Notes under the pieces: model-generated
Seen by the model: only the letters and a program-made list of their open reading frames with translations
Told to the model about the DNA's origin: nothing
Database searches by the model: none
Shown: in pieces, positions 44,729 through 51,699 of the stretch
How the letters are laid out: every line of letters starts with the position of its first letter
Numbering within the stretch: the stretch's first letter is position 1
Position numbers and translations under genes: made by a program
Origin: Bradyrhizobium jicamae
GTDB lineage: Bacteria; Pseudomonadota; Alphaproteobacteria; Rhizobiales; Xanthobacteraceae
NCBI RefSeq assembly: GCF_018130695.1
Contig: NZ_JAFCJX010000029.1
Coordinates: forward strand, 46,442-110,441
Direction of reading: 5' to 3'
Length of the DNA stretch: 64,000 bases

Positions 44729-44977
44729 ATGACGCGCTACTTCTTCCATGTTCACAACGGCGTCTCCATCCTCGATGACATCGGGCTGGAGCTTCCCGAC
44801 ATCACCGCTGCGCAGGCAGCGGCAATCGAGCTGACCAGAAAAATTCTCGACGAACCTGACGGGCCGTTGTGGCAGGACAATAGCTGGCGCGTCGAAGTTT
44901 CGGGCAGCCCGAGGGGCGGCGGGGAGGCTTTCCTGATGATTCGAATTTCCGTCGCGCGTCGGAACGCAGCCGTTTGA
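44729..44977 (+). CDS. DUF6894-like small protein
   Basis: 82 residues from the ATG at 44729. The start MTRYFFHVHNGVSILDDIGLELPD followed by an alanine-rich helix (TAAQAAAIELTRKIL) matches the DUF6894 family, small proteins common in Bradyrhizobium and relatives, often in many copies. The function is unknown. An upstream in-frame start exists at 44654, but the family begins at MxRYFFH. Confidence 0.75.
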   Translation: MTRYFFHVHNGVSILDDIGLELPDITAAQAAAIELTRKILDEPDGPLWQDNSWRVEVSGSPRGGGEAFLMIRISVARRNAAV

Positions 44978-45016
44978 GCTGGCGATCTGCATGACCACGT
45001 CACGCCCGTCGAGAGG

Positions 45017-45205
45017 ATGAGGATGACTGAGGAAGGAGTCGCTCGTCTGCGGGCACACAGGTGCAACATCGATCGATATCGGCGGCTACTCGAAACGAAA
45101 TTGAGCGAGGTTGAACGGCAATACCTCGAAAAGCGCTTGTCCGAAGAGCAGGCGACGATGGTGGAGATTGATCTGGAATCGGTCGATCCGCGCAGGCTAA
45201 GTTAG
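45017..45205 (+). CDS. Small hypothetical protein
   Basis: 62 residues from the ATG at 45017, or 60 from the ATG at 45023 (MTEEGVARLRAHRCNIDRYR). It is charged and probably helical (LETKLSEVERQYLEKRLSEEQ). No domain is recognised. The size, composition and position 39 bases after the DUF6894 gene resemble other short Bradyrhizobium proteins of unknown function. Confidence 0.55.
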   Translation: MRMTEEGVARLRAHRCNIDRYRRLLETKLSEVERQYLEKRLSEEQATMVEIDLESVDPRRLS

Positions 45206-45258
45206 CCGCTCTGCGGATCCAGCGGGGTGAGTCGAGTCCCTTGAACCGTCACTACGGC

Positions 45259-46440
45259 TCAAGCATCCCATCTGACCGGCAGCGACACCGGACCGCGAAA
45301 CACCCAGCCGAGCACGACCGGCGGCGCATCGTCACGCAGGCGCAGGTTACGAAGGCGTTCAAACAGCATCGGCACCACGATCCTGCCGACGGTGAGCCGC
45401 GACACCCAGGTGCCGGCGCAGAAATGCGGTCCTGACCCGAACGCCAGATGCGATTGCTTCGGCCTGAAGATGTTGAAGCTGTCGGGATCGGGAAAGCGAT
45501 TGTCGTCGCGGTTCGCGGCGCCGACGCAGAGCCCGATCTGAAGGCCTTCCGGAAGCGTCACGCCGGAGAGCTCGACGGTGCGGGTAACGCGGCGCGGGTA
45601 CATGCCGATCGGCGAAATCCAGCGCACCGCCTCCTCGAAGGCGGCCGGCCACAGCTCCGGCTCGGCCAGAACGCGGTCTCTTTGCGCCGGGTTGGCCAGC
45701 AGGCCGAGGACGAGCGTGAGGATGGCGTCGCGCGGCTCGTTCAGTCCGCCGCCGATGATGACCTTGATGTTGGCGCGGATGCCCTCGATCGGCATCGGCG
45801 GATCCGCATGAACCATGGACGACAGGATCGAGGGATTGCGATTGGCGCGGTGACGGTCGAGCACCGCATCGATTGCGGCGTCGATGTCGGCACCAGCCTG
45901 CATCGCTTTCCGCTCGATCTCGGCATCGCCTGCGTAATTGCCCGCGCCGTCGATGAGCGATTGCGACCAGTAGGCAAGCGTCTGCCACGGCATCTCGTCG
46001 AAGCCGATCATCTCCATCAAGGTCAGGGAGGCCATCGGCGCGGCCAGTGCGCTGAACAAATCCGCTTCTCCCACCGCGATCAGGGACTCGACCAGATTGG
46101 TGCAGATCTCGGCAAAGCGCGGCGTCCAATGCTCCCTGATCGTGGTCGGCTTGAATGACGGCTCGATCGCCTTGCGGCCGATCGCATGTTCGGCGCCGTC
46201 CTTGCGCATGAAAGTCGGCCCCATCACCTTGTTGACGAGCGAGGCGGGATTGTCGGCCGAGTAGGTCGCGGGATCGCGCTCGATCCGCGTGATGTCGTCG
46301 AAGCGCGTCACCAGTGTCAGCTTCGCAGCGTCCACGAAGACCGCGGGTGCCGTGTCGCGCAGGCGGCGGAAGGCCGGGTAGGGATCGTCGAGCAGGTCCT
46401 GATAGGAGATATCCGTGACGACAGGCACGGTCGCGGTCAT
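45259..46440 (-). CDS. Cytochrome P450 with unusual I-helix
   Basis: 393 residues from an ATG. The heme-binding loop is FGSGPHFCAGTWVSR with the Cys ligand, and the ExxR motif of the K-helix is in FEEAVRW. The I-helix normally reads AGxDT; here it is IGGGLNEPRDAI, with no acid-alcohol pair. This could reflect a different oxygen-activation route or a substrate that provides the proton. No ferredoxin or ferredoxin reductase gene is adjacent. It diverges from a LysR-type regulator that may control it. Confidence 0.9.
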   Translation of the reverse strand: MTATVPVVTDISYQDLLDDPYPAFRRLRDTAPAVFVDAAKLTLVTRFDDITRIERDPATYSADNPASLVNKVMGPTFMRKDGAEHAIGRKAIEPSFKPTTIREHWTPRFAEICTNLVESLIAVGEADLFSALAAPMASLTLMEMIGFDEMPWQTLAYWSQSLIDGAGNYAGDAEIERKAMQAGADIDAAIDAVLDRHRANRNPSILSSMVHADPPMPIEGIRANIKVIIGGGLNEPRDAILTLVLGLLANPAQRDRVLAEPELWPAAFEEAVRWISPIGMYPRRVTRTVELSGVTLPEGLQIGLCVGAANRDDNRFPDPDSFNIFRPKQSHLAFGSGPHFCAGTWVSRLTVGRIVVPMLFERLRNLRLRDDAPPVVLGWVFRGPVSLPVRWDA

Positions 46441-46581
46441 GGTCGTCCTCCCCGAAGCGATTTTTGAGGAGGCTAGCTGGGGATGCCAAATGGCTCAATT
46501 CGATGGCTCCGATCAAGCCTATCGAATTCATGCATGACCTTGTGCTACGCTGGGGCCGGGCGCCCCAGCCGGAGGTGATGC

Positions 46582-47490
46582 GTGACGGTCAATTCGCCGA
46601 TCGATCCGATCGACATCGGAAGCTTGCGGACGCTCGTTCTGGTCCACGATCTGCAATCATTTTCCGCGGCCGCCAGGCGGCTCGACGTCAACCAGTCCAC
46701 CATCAGCTATGCCATCGAGCGGTTGCGCGGCGCGTTGCGCGATCCGCTGTTCGTCCGCCAGGGCAACGGCGTCAGCGCCACCGAGCGGTGCGACGATCTG
46801 GTGCGGTGGGCGCGGGAGATGATCGGCGAGATCGAGGGGCTGGCCTCACCCGCGGCGTTCGATCCGGCCGCCGCGCAAGGCACCGTGGCGATTTCCTGCA
46901 ACCATCACGAACGGCAGATCCTGATCCCGCAGTTCAGTGCCCGCTTGCGCGCGACGGCGCCGCGCGCGCGTCTGTTGCTGCTCGATGCCGGCGGCCATGG
47001 CGATGTTCATCTCAAGCAGAACCAGTGCGACATCCTGCTCGGACCGGTCGGCATCGTCGGCGGCAGCATCTTCCGGCGACACATTCTCACCGACCACTAT
47101 GTCTGCGTCATGGACCCGGCCAATCCGCTCGCGCGCGGCCGCATCACGCTGTCGGCCTACGCCAGGGCGGAGCATGTCTTCGTCACCCATAGCGGAGAGT
47201 GGCAACCGCTCTACCTCGATGTCCTCAAGGCCCGTGACATCGTGCTGGAGCCGGCGGTCACCCTGCCCAGCCATGACAGCCTGGAGCGCATCATCGCCGG
47301 CAGCCGTCTCGTGGCCACGATTCCGCATTATCTGGCCCGCACCATGCGCGGCAGCCTGCATGTCGCACCGCTGCCGTTCCGGGTCCCGATCCCGATCGAC
47401 ATGCACTGGAGCGCACGGACCGCCAAATCCGGCCTGCACAAATGGGCGCGCGACCTGCTCGTTGAGTTGGCGAGGGAGATCGCCGCGTGA
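46582..47490 (+). CDS. LysR-family transcriptional regulator
   Basis: 302 residues from a GTG. The N-terminal winged helix-turn-helix is clear in FSAAARRLDVNQSTISYAIERLR ... DPLFVRQGNG. The rest is a substrate-binding domain of the NodD/LinR kind. It is divergent from the cytochrome P450 gene with 141 bases between, the usual layout when a LysR regulator controls its neighbour. The inducer is unknown. The frame ends 50 bases before the M20 fragment. Confidence 0.88.
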   Translation: MTVNSPIDPIDIGSLRTLVLVHDLQSFSAAARRLDVNQSTISYAIERLRGALRDPLFVRQGNGVSATERCDDLVRWAREMIGEIEGLASPAAFDPAAAQGTVAISCNHHERQILIPQFSARLRATAPRARLLLLDAGGHGDVHLKQNQCDILLGPVGIVGGSIFRRHILTDHYVCVMDPANPLARGRITLSAYARAEHVFVTHSGEWQPLYLDVLKARDIVLEPAVTLPSHDSLERIIAGSRLVATIPHYLARTMRGSLHVAPLPFRVPIPIDMHWSARTAKSGLHKWARDLLVELAREIAA

Positions 47491-47539
47491 ACGGTCTGGT
47501 GTTTCGCCGCCAAACAAAAAGCCCGCGCCAATGGCCGGC

Positions 47540-47737
47540 CACGGCAACGTCCACGAGATGCCGCCGCTGATGGGCGCGGAGGATTTCTCCTACATGCTGG
47601 AATCCCACCCCGGCGCCTTCATCTTCTGCGGCGACAGCGCCGGTCTCCACCACCCCGCCTACAATTTCAACGACGAGGCGATCGTCTACGGGACCTCGTA
47701 TTTCATCAAGATCGTCGAGAACGCGATGGCGGCGTGA
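47540..47737 (+). pseudogene. Truncated duplicate of the M20 amidohydrolase 3' end
   Basis: It encodes NVHEMPPLMGAEDFSYMLES and onward to the stop, the same last 64-66 residues as the M20 gene at 43112-44284. By eye it differs by about eight substitutions and one 6-base deletion (two codons). There is no N-terminal part, so it cannot be active. Similarity begins abruptly about 50 bases after the LysR stop and ends at the same stop codon, followed by the same GTCATTGCGAG repeat. It is a direct duplication bounding 44285-47539. Confidence 0.92.
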
Positions 47738-47756
47738 GGGCGCTGCGTCCGCGGCC

Positions 47757-47815
47757 GTCATTGCGAGCGAAGCGAAGCAATCCATCGCGCCGCAAGTTAG
47801 GGATTGCTTCGTTGC
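47757..47815. repeat. Palindromic repeat, GTCATTGCGAG family, degenerate copy
   Basis: It begins GTCATTGCGAGCGAAGCG and continues to GGATTGCTTCGTTGC, with a shorter middle and a decayed right arm compared with 44302-44383. It follows the M20 fragment directly, as the complete copy follows the M20 gene. Confidence 0.75.
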
Positions 47816-47818
47816 TAT

Positions 47819-47845
47819 GCCAGCGGCACTACGTGCCGGCTTTTT
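47819..47845 (+). terminator. Possible terminator
   Basis: AGCGGCAC and GTGCCGGCT can pair with a bulged G, followed by TTTTT. It lies at the end of the M20 fragment and overlaps the end of the leftward small gene. Confidence 0.5.
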
Positions 47846-48059
47846 GCCGCATCGTCCTTTCCGCGATATAGGACGGCGTTTTTTCTCTTCGGGCAAAGCG
47901 TTCAGAGATGGTCCAGTGTCCTCGCTCGCTCTCGGCCTTGAGGCTTTCGTGGGCCGCGGCCTCATCATTGGGATGTTCGGAGATGCATTCCTTGACGAGC
48001 CAATTGCGAGAGCGGTCTTTTCCCGTTCGTAGAGATTGTTCGAATGTGTAGTCACGCAT
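47829..48059 (-). CDS. Small charged hypothetical protein
   Basis: 76 residues from an ATG with AAGGAC just upstream on the minus strand. The sequence is very polar (SLRTGKDRSRNWLVKEC, ESLKAESERGHWTISERF) without a known domain. The opposite-strand frame over the same bases (47817-48032) has no ribosome site and less natural composition. It diverges from the zinc-finger gene at 48167 across a short AT-rich region, and the two could be functionally linked. Confidence 0.55.
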   Translation of the reverse strand: MRDYTFEQSLRTGKDRSRNWLVKECISEHPNDEAAAHESLKAESERGHWTISERFARREKTPSYIAERTMRQKAGT

Positions 48060-48126
48060 GATGAAGTCCTTGTTGCCGCAGCCCCCGTTGAATTGAATAC
48101 GATTTCATGATACGAATAAGCAATAG

Positions 48127-48170
48127 TATCCGTGTAAACGAATAATATCCGTGTAGCGAAAAATCCGTGT
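48127..48170. repeat. Three direct repeats of (T)ATCCGTGT before the 48167 gene
   Basis: TATCCGTGTA occurs at 48127-48136 and 48146-48155, and ATCCGTGT at 48163-48170, spaced 19 and 16 bases, each followed by a CGA-containing end. The third overlaps the GTG start of the zinc-finger gene. They sit in the AT-rich divergent region and could be operators. Confidence 0.6.
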
Positions 48171-49063
48171 CAGCGACGACTCAAATGCCTGAGCCACTAT
48201 TTGATTTTCAGTGTTGGGTGGGCAAATACGAAATCAGGCGGTTCGATGAACCGCCGGCAAAGACCAACATGGCCGCATTCGCGGCCGAGGTTTATGGGGG
48301 CAGCGCAGCTGAGTTTTTAGAGTCTGATTTTGATGCGCCGCCAGATGCGCCATATCTTCTTCAGGTTAGCGCCGCGAAGTCACTAAGGCCTAGTCGCAAG
48401 GTTCTAGATTATGCGGTGGGACTCTTACTGCAAACGAAAGTTTCGGAGTTGCGCAGAGCCCAAGAGGTGAGGTGGAGCGATATTCGGAAGAGGCTTAAGT
48501 CAGCCACATCGAGGCGGAGGGAATTATATGAACTCGATAAAATTCGGACTGAGCCGATAAACTTCGATCCCGACCAACTATCTGCGCTCAAAAGAAACGT
48601 GCTCGCTATTGCCCGGTGCATCGGAATGCTGAATGTCGGAGAGGGCATCCCGGACCGAGATGAGTTCGATTCCAATGTCACTCCCTGCGAATCTCTGCGT
48701 GACTGGATTGCCGCCGCTGATACGGTCCAATTGATTTTTTCTCTGCGCAACTTCAATGAATTCGATCTTCCTCCTCAAATGATCGCTCCTCACGATCATC
48801 TCAACCTCCTTCTTTCTAGTCGTCCGGTTAGGCTGCATATTCAACCGAGTTCCACTCGAGCTGCTCTGATTTATCACGCGGCGCAAATGGTGGCACAGGG
48901 AACGACTTCGCGCACCTGCAACAAATGTGGCAAGCCATTCCTTGAGGGTGGAGAACGTGACCCCCGCAACAAGAAGCGGGCGGGGTCTCGCTTCTGTAGC
49001 GATAAATGCCGGTATGAGTTTCACAACGAGGCGCGCCGAAAAGCTAAAGCAACAATCTCTTAG
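48167..49063 (+). CDS. Protein with C-terminal treble-clef-like zinc finger, low GC
   Basis: 298 residues from a GTG, or 292 from the ATG at 48185. The first 230 residues have no recognised domain. The C-terminus has CNKCGKPFLEGG and RFCSDKCRYEFHNEARR, a C-x2-C ... C-x3-C finger like those in CGNR-type and DUF6076-type proteins, which are probable nucleic-acid binders. The GC content is clearly lower than that of the flanks (about 50 percent). It lies between two partial repeats, as a transferred gene would. Its upstream repeats may be its own binding sites. Confidence 0.75.
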   Translation: MSATTQMPEPLFDFQCWVGKYEIRRFDEPPAKTNMAAFAAEVYGGSAAEFLESDFDAPPDAPYLLQVSAAKSLRPSRKVLDYAVGLLLQTKVSELRRAQEVRWSDIRKRLKSATSRRRELYELDKIRTEPINFDPDQLSALKRNVLAIARCIGMLNVGEGIPDRDEFDSNVTPCESLRDWIAAADTVQLIFSLRNFNEFDLPPQMIAPHDHLNLLLSSRPVRLHIQPSSTRAALIYHAAQMVAQGTTSRTCNKCGKPFLEGGERDPRNKKRAGSRFCSDKCRYEFHNEARRKAKATIS

Positions 49064-49221
49064 TCGAAGTGAGAACGGACTCACGTGGGTCAGGCCGAGC
49101 GCCCTATACCCGCTTTGGGTCATTGTCGACCGATCCAGCTCGGAGAGTCCCTCGGCTGACGTCTGCTTAGGTCCGAAAGCACCTGTGTCGTGGAACTTGC
49201 GCCTCTTCTTAACGAGGACGG

Positions 49222-49280
49222 GAAGCAATCCATGCTTCTGCAAGCGGAGGAATGGATTGCTTCGCTTCGCTCGCAATGAC
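49222..49280. repeat. Palindromic repeat, GTCATTGCGAG family, left arm truncated
   Basis: The right arm is complete (ATGGATTGCTTCGC to CGCTCGCAATGAC); the left arm begins only at GAAGCAATCCATG. It lies after the low-GC zinc-finger gene. Confidence 0.75.
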
Positions 49281-49300
49281 GGGTTGGCTTGATTGCTCAA

Positions 49301-49328
49301 GCAAAAGGCCCGCACTTTGGTGCGGGCC
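49301..49328 (-). terminator. Terminator of the phosphate transporter gene
   Basis: A 9-bp stem, GGCCCGCAC against GTGCGGGCC, followed on the minus strand by TTTTGC, 28 bases after the transporter stop. Confidence 0.8.
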
Positions 49329-49355
49329 CCTCTGGTTTCGACCGCAGCTTGCAGC

Positions 49356-50984
49356 TCAGAACACCTTCGAGAAGATCACATACAGCGTGCCCGACAGCAG
49401 GATCGCGACGGGCAGGGTCAGCACCCAGGCCATCACCATGTTCCTGATGGTGGCGACTTGTAGTCCTGATCCGTTCGCGGCCATGGTGCCTGCGACACCT
49501 GACGACAGCACGTGCGTCGTCGAGACCGGCAGGCCGAACACGTCGGCGGCGCCGATGGTGGCGGCGGCGACGAGCTCGGCGGAGGCGCCCTGCGCATAGG
49601 TCAGGTGGGTCTTGCCGATCTTCTCGCCGACGGTGACGACGATGCGCTTCCAGCCGACCATGGTGCCCAGCCCAAGCGCGATCGCGATCGCAACCTTCAC
49701 CCAGGTCGGGATGAATTTCGTGGCGCTGTCGAGCCCGCCCTTGTACGCGTTCAGGGTCGCGATCTCTTCCTTGTTGAGGTCGTTTTCCTTGTCCTTCATC
49801 AGGAAGCGGATCGCTTCCGAGGTCAGGTACATGTCGTTACGGGTGTTGCCGACCACTTCCGCCGGCACCTTGTTCAGCGAGCCGTACTTGGCGACCTGAT
49901 CGCCGACATCCTTCACCAGCACCGACAGCGAGGGATAGGTGCCTTCGCTGATGTGGTGGGAGGTGATGTACTGCGTCACCGCAGGACGGGGATCGCCGAT
50001 GATCGAATGGCCGGCGCCCTTGGCGGCAACCACCTTGGAGGCGGCTTCCGAGACCTTCTGGAACTGGGCGACCTGGTTCTCCGGCAGGGCGCGGTTCAGC
50101 GCGTAAGCGGTCGGCACCGTGCCGATCAGGATCAGCATGATCAGGCCCATGCCCTTCTGGCCGTCGTTCGAACCGTGCGCGAAACTGACGCCGGTGCAGG
50201 TTAGGATCAGGAGGCCGCGGATCCAGAGCGGCGGGGCCTTGGTGCCCTCGGGCGCGGCGTACAGCGCCGGGTTCTTGATGATCACCTTGAGCAGCAGCAG
50301 CAAGCCGGCGGCGCAGATGAAGCCGACCAGTGGCGACAGCAGCAGCGCATAGCCGATCTCGGTGGCCTTGCCCCAATCCACGCCCGAGGTGCCGTCGCGG
50401 CCGCGCATCAGCGCATTCGCAACGCCGACGCCGATGATCGAGCCGATCAGCGTGTGCGAGGAGGAGGCCGGCAGGCCGAAATACCAGGTGCCGAGATTCC
50501 AGAGGATCGCGGCGATCAAGAGCGCGAACACCATCGCGAAGCCGGCGGTGGAGCCGACCTGGAGGATCAATTCCACCGGCAGCAGCGAGACGATGCCGAA
50601 CGCCACAGCGCCGGTCGAGGTCAAGACGCCGAGGAAGTTGAACAGGCCTGACCACATCACCGCGAATTCCGCCGGCAGCGAGTGGGTGTAGATCACGGTC
50701 GCGACCGCGTTGGCGGTGTCATGGAAGCCGTTGACGAACTCGAAGCCGAGCGCGATCAGGAGCGCAACGATCAGCAGGACGTAGGGCAGGTAGGACGTGA
50801 CGCGGGTGCCGGTCGCGTCGACGTCGGCATAGATGCTGTAGGCCACATAGAGCAGGCCCGCGGCGAGGATGCCGAAGAAAAGGATCATGGTGAGCGGGTT
50901 AAAACCCTTATCGAGATTAGGCCGCGACGCCGGCTCGACCGGTGCTCCCTCGGCCATGGATGAATTGAGTGTGATATCGGTCAT
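49356..50984 (-). CDS. pit: Inorganic phosphate transporter, PiT family
   Basis: 542 residues from an ATG, with about 10-12 membrane helices. The two PiT signature halves are present: GFEFVNGFHDTANAVATVIY near residue 85 and FAHGSNDGQKGMGLI near residue 270. A soluble loop of about 150 residues (RALPENQ to AIRFLMKDKEN) lies before the last helices. It is a low-affinity metal-phosphate/proton symporter. A degenerate Pho-box-like sequence about 52 bases upstream of the start suggests control by PhoB, which represses pit in Sinorhizobium meliloti. Confidence 0.93.
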   Translation of the reverse strand: MTDITLNSSMAEGAPVEPASRPNLDKGFNPLTMILFFGILAAGLLYVAYSIYADVDATGTRVTSYLPYVLLIVALLIALGFEFVNGFHDTANAVATVIYTHSLPAEFAVMWSGLFNFLGVLTSTGAVAFGIVSLLPVELILQVGSTAGFAMVFALLIAAILWNLGTWYFGLPASSSHTLIGSIIGVGVANALMRGRDGTSGVDWGKATEIGYALLLSPLVGFICAAGLLLLLKVIIKNPALYAAPEGTKAPPLWIRGLLILTCTGVSFAHGSNDGQKGMGLIMLILIGTVPTAYALNRALPENQVAQFQKVSEAASKVVAAKGAGHSIIGDPRPAVTQYITSHHISEGTYPSLSVLVKDVGDQVAKYGSLNKVPAEVVGNTRNDMYLTSEAIRFLMKDKENDLNKEEIATLNAYKGGLDSATKFIPTWVKVAIAIALGLGTMVGWKRIVVTVGEKIGKTHLTYAQGASAELVAAATIGAADVFGLPVSTTHVLSSGVAGTMAANGSGLQVATIRNMVMAWVLTLPVAILLSGTLYVIFSKVF

Positions 50985-51549
50985 TCCTGACGCCCCGTCG
51001 AAAATACTATGAGGGCTCTATTTTCGCCGACCGACTTGAAGGTTAGATGACACCCGCAACGTTATTCAGAGCATGTGCAGCATGAGCGTGATCGCCGTGC
51101 GGAGATAACGCGCGTGATGCTTGGTCAGCGCGGCGTGCCTCGCTGGAATCGTTGACGCTTCGCGTTCGACAGCTCAGCCGGCATGCAAGCGACGCGACGC
51201 AGCAATCCGCTGACGATGATGGAAAATGATGTGAATGGGAAAAACCGGCAGCCGGCGTGCTGCTGCTGACGAGATGAGGGGCAAGTTGCGGACGGCAAGA
51301 GAGAGGTGGCGCGCCGCGCAAATGGGGCTAGCAATTCGCGCAGCGCGCCGACCTCAGGGTACGTCATGGCGTGAACATGACGCCCAATGCCTGAGAGGAG
51401 CGACTATAGCACATGTCAATTCAGGGTTGTAGGTATATTCTAGGCGCTTTCGATTTTTTCACGCCCCGTGCAGTTCCAGAGTTCCGTAAGCTTGCGGGAA
51501 CTTTGCCGGCGTCGCGATGAAGTGCGATCTGGTCCTATTGCATCATCGT
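50985..51549. other. Intergenic region upstream of the phosphate transporter gene
   Basis: No gene is supported; the open frames here have unnatural composition. Apart from the Pho-box-like site at 51036-51053 there is an AT-richer block at about 51400-51460, which could contain a promoter. A repeat begins at 51550. Confidence 0.35.
51036..51053 (-). promoter_or_regulatory. Pho-box-like sequence
   Basis: On the minus strand GTGTCATCTAACCTTCAA matches CTGTCAT-N4-CTGTCAT at about 10 of 14 fixed positions. It lies about 52 bases upstream of the pit start. The second half-site is weak. Confidence 0.35.
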
Positions 51550-51682
51550 CTCCCCTCATCCTGAGGAGCCCGCGAAGCGGGCGTCTCGAAGGATGCAGGC
51601 CACTGATGGGGCCTCATGGTTCGCCCGGCGATGCGAAGCATCGTCCGGAGACGCGCCATGCGCTCCTCACCATGAGGGTGAG
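51550..51682. repeat. Dispersed palindromic repeat, CTCCCCTCAT family
   Basis: About 133 bases with inverted ends: CTCCCCTCATCCTGAGGAGC at the left and GCTCCTCACCATGAGGGTGA at the right, each a small hairpin, with GGCCTCATGGTTCG in the middle. The type is common between genes in Bradyrhizobium and Rhodopseudomonas. It ends 17 bases from the UdgX gene. Confidence 0.75.
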
Positions 51683-51699
51683 AAAGATGCGTGCGACGA

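Noticed and set aside
47817..48032. Plus-strand frame of 71 codons overlapping the 47829-48059 gene
   Set aside because: It starts inside a terminator-like hairpin and has no ribosome site; the minus-strand frame has a better ribosome site.
48127..48170. CRISPR-like array
   Set aside because: Only three short 8-10 base direct repeats with irregular spacing; no array and no cas genes in the window.
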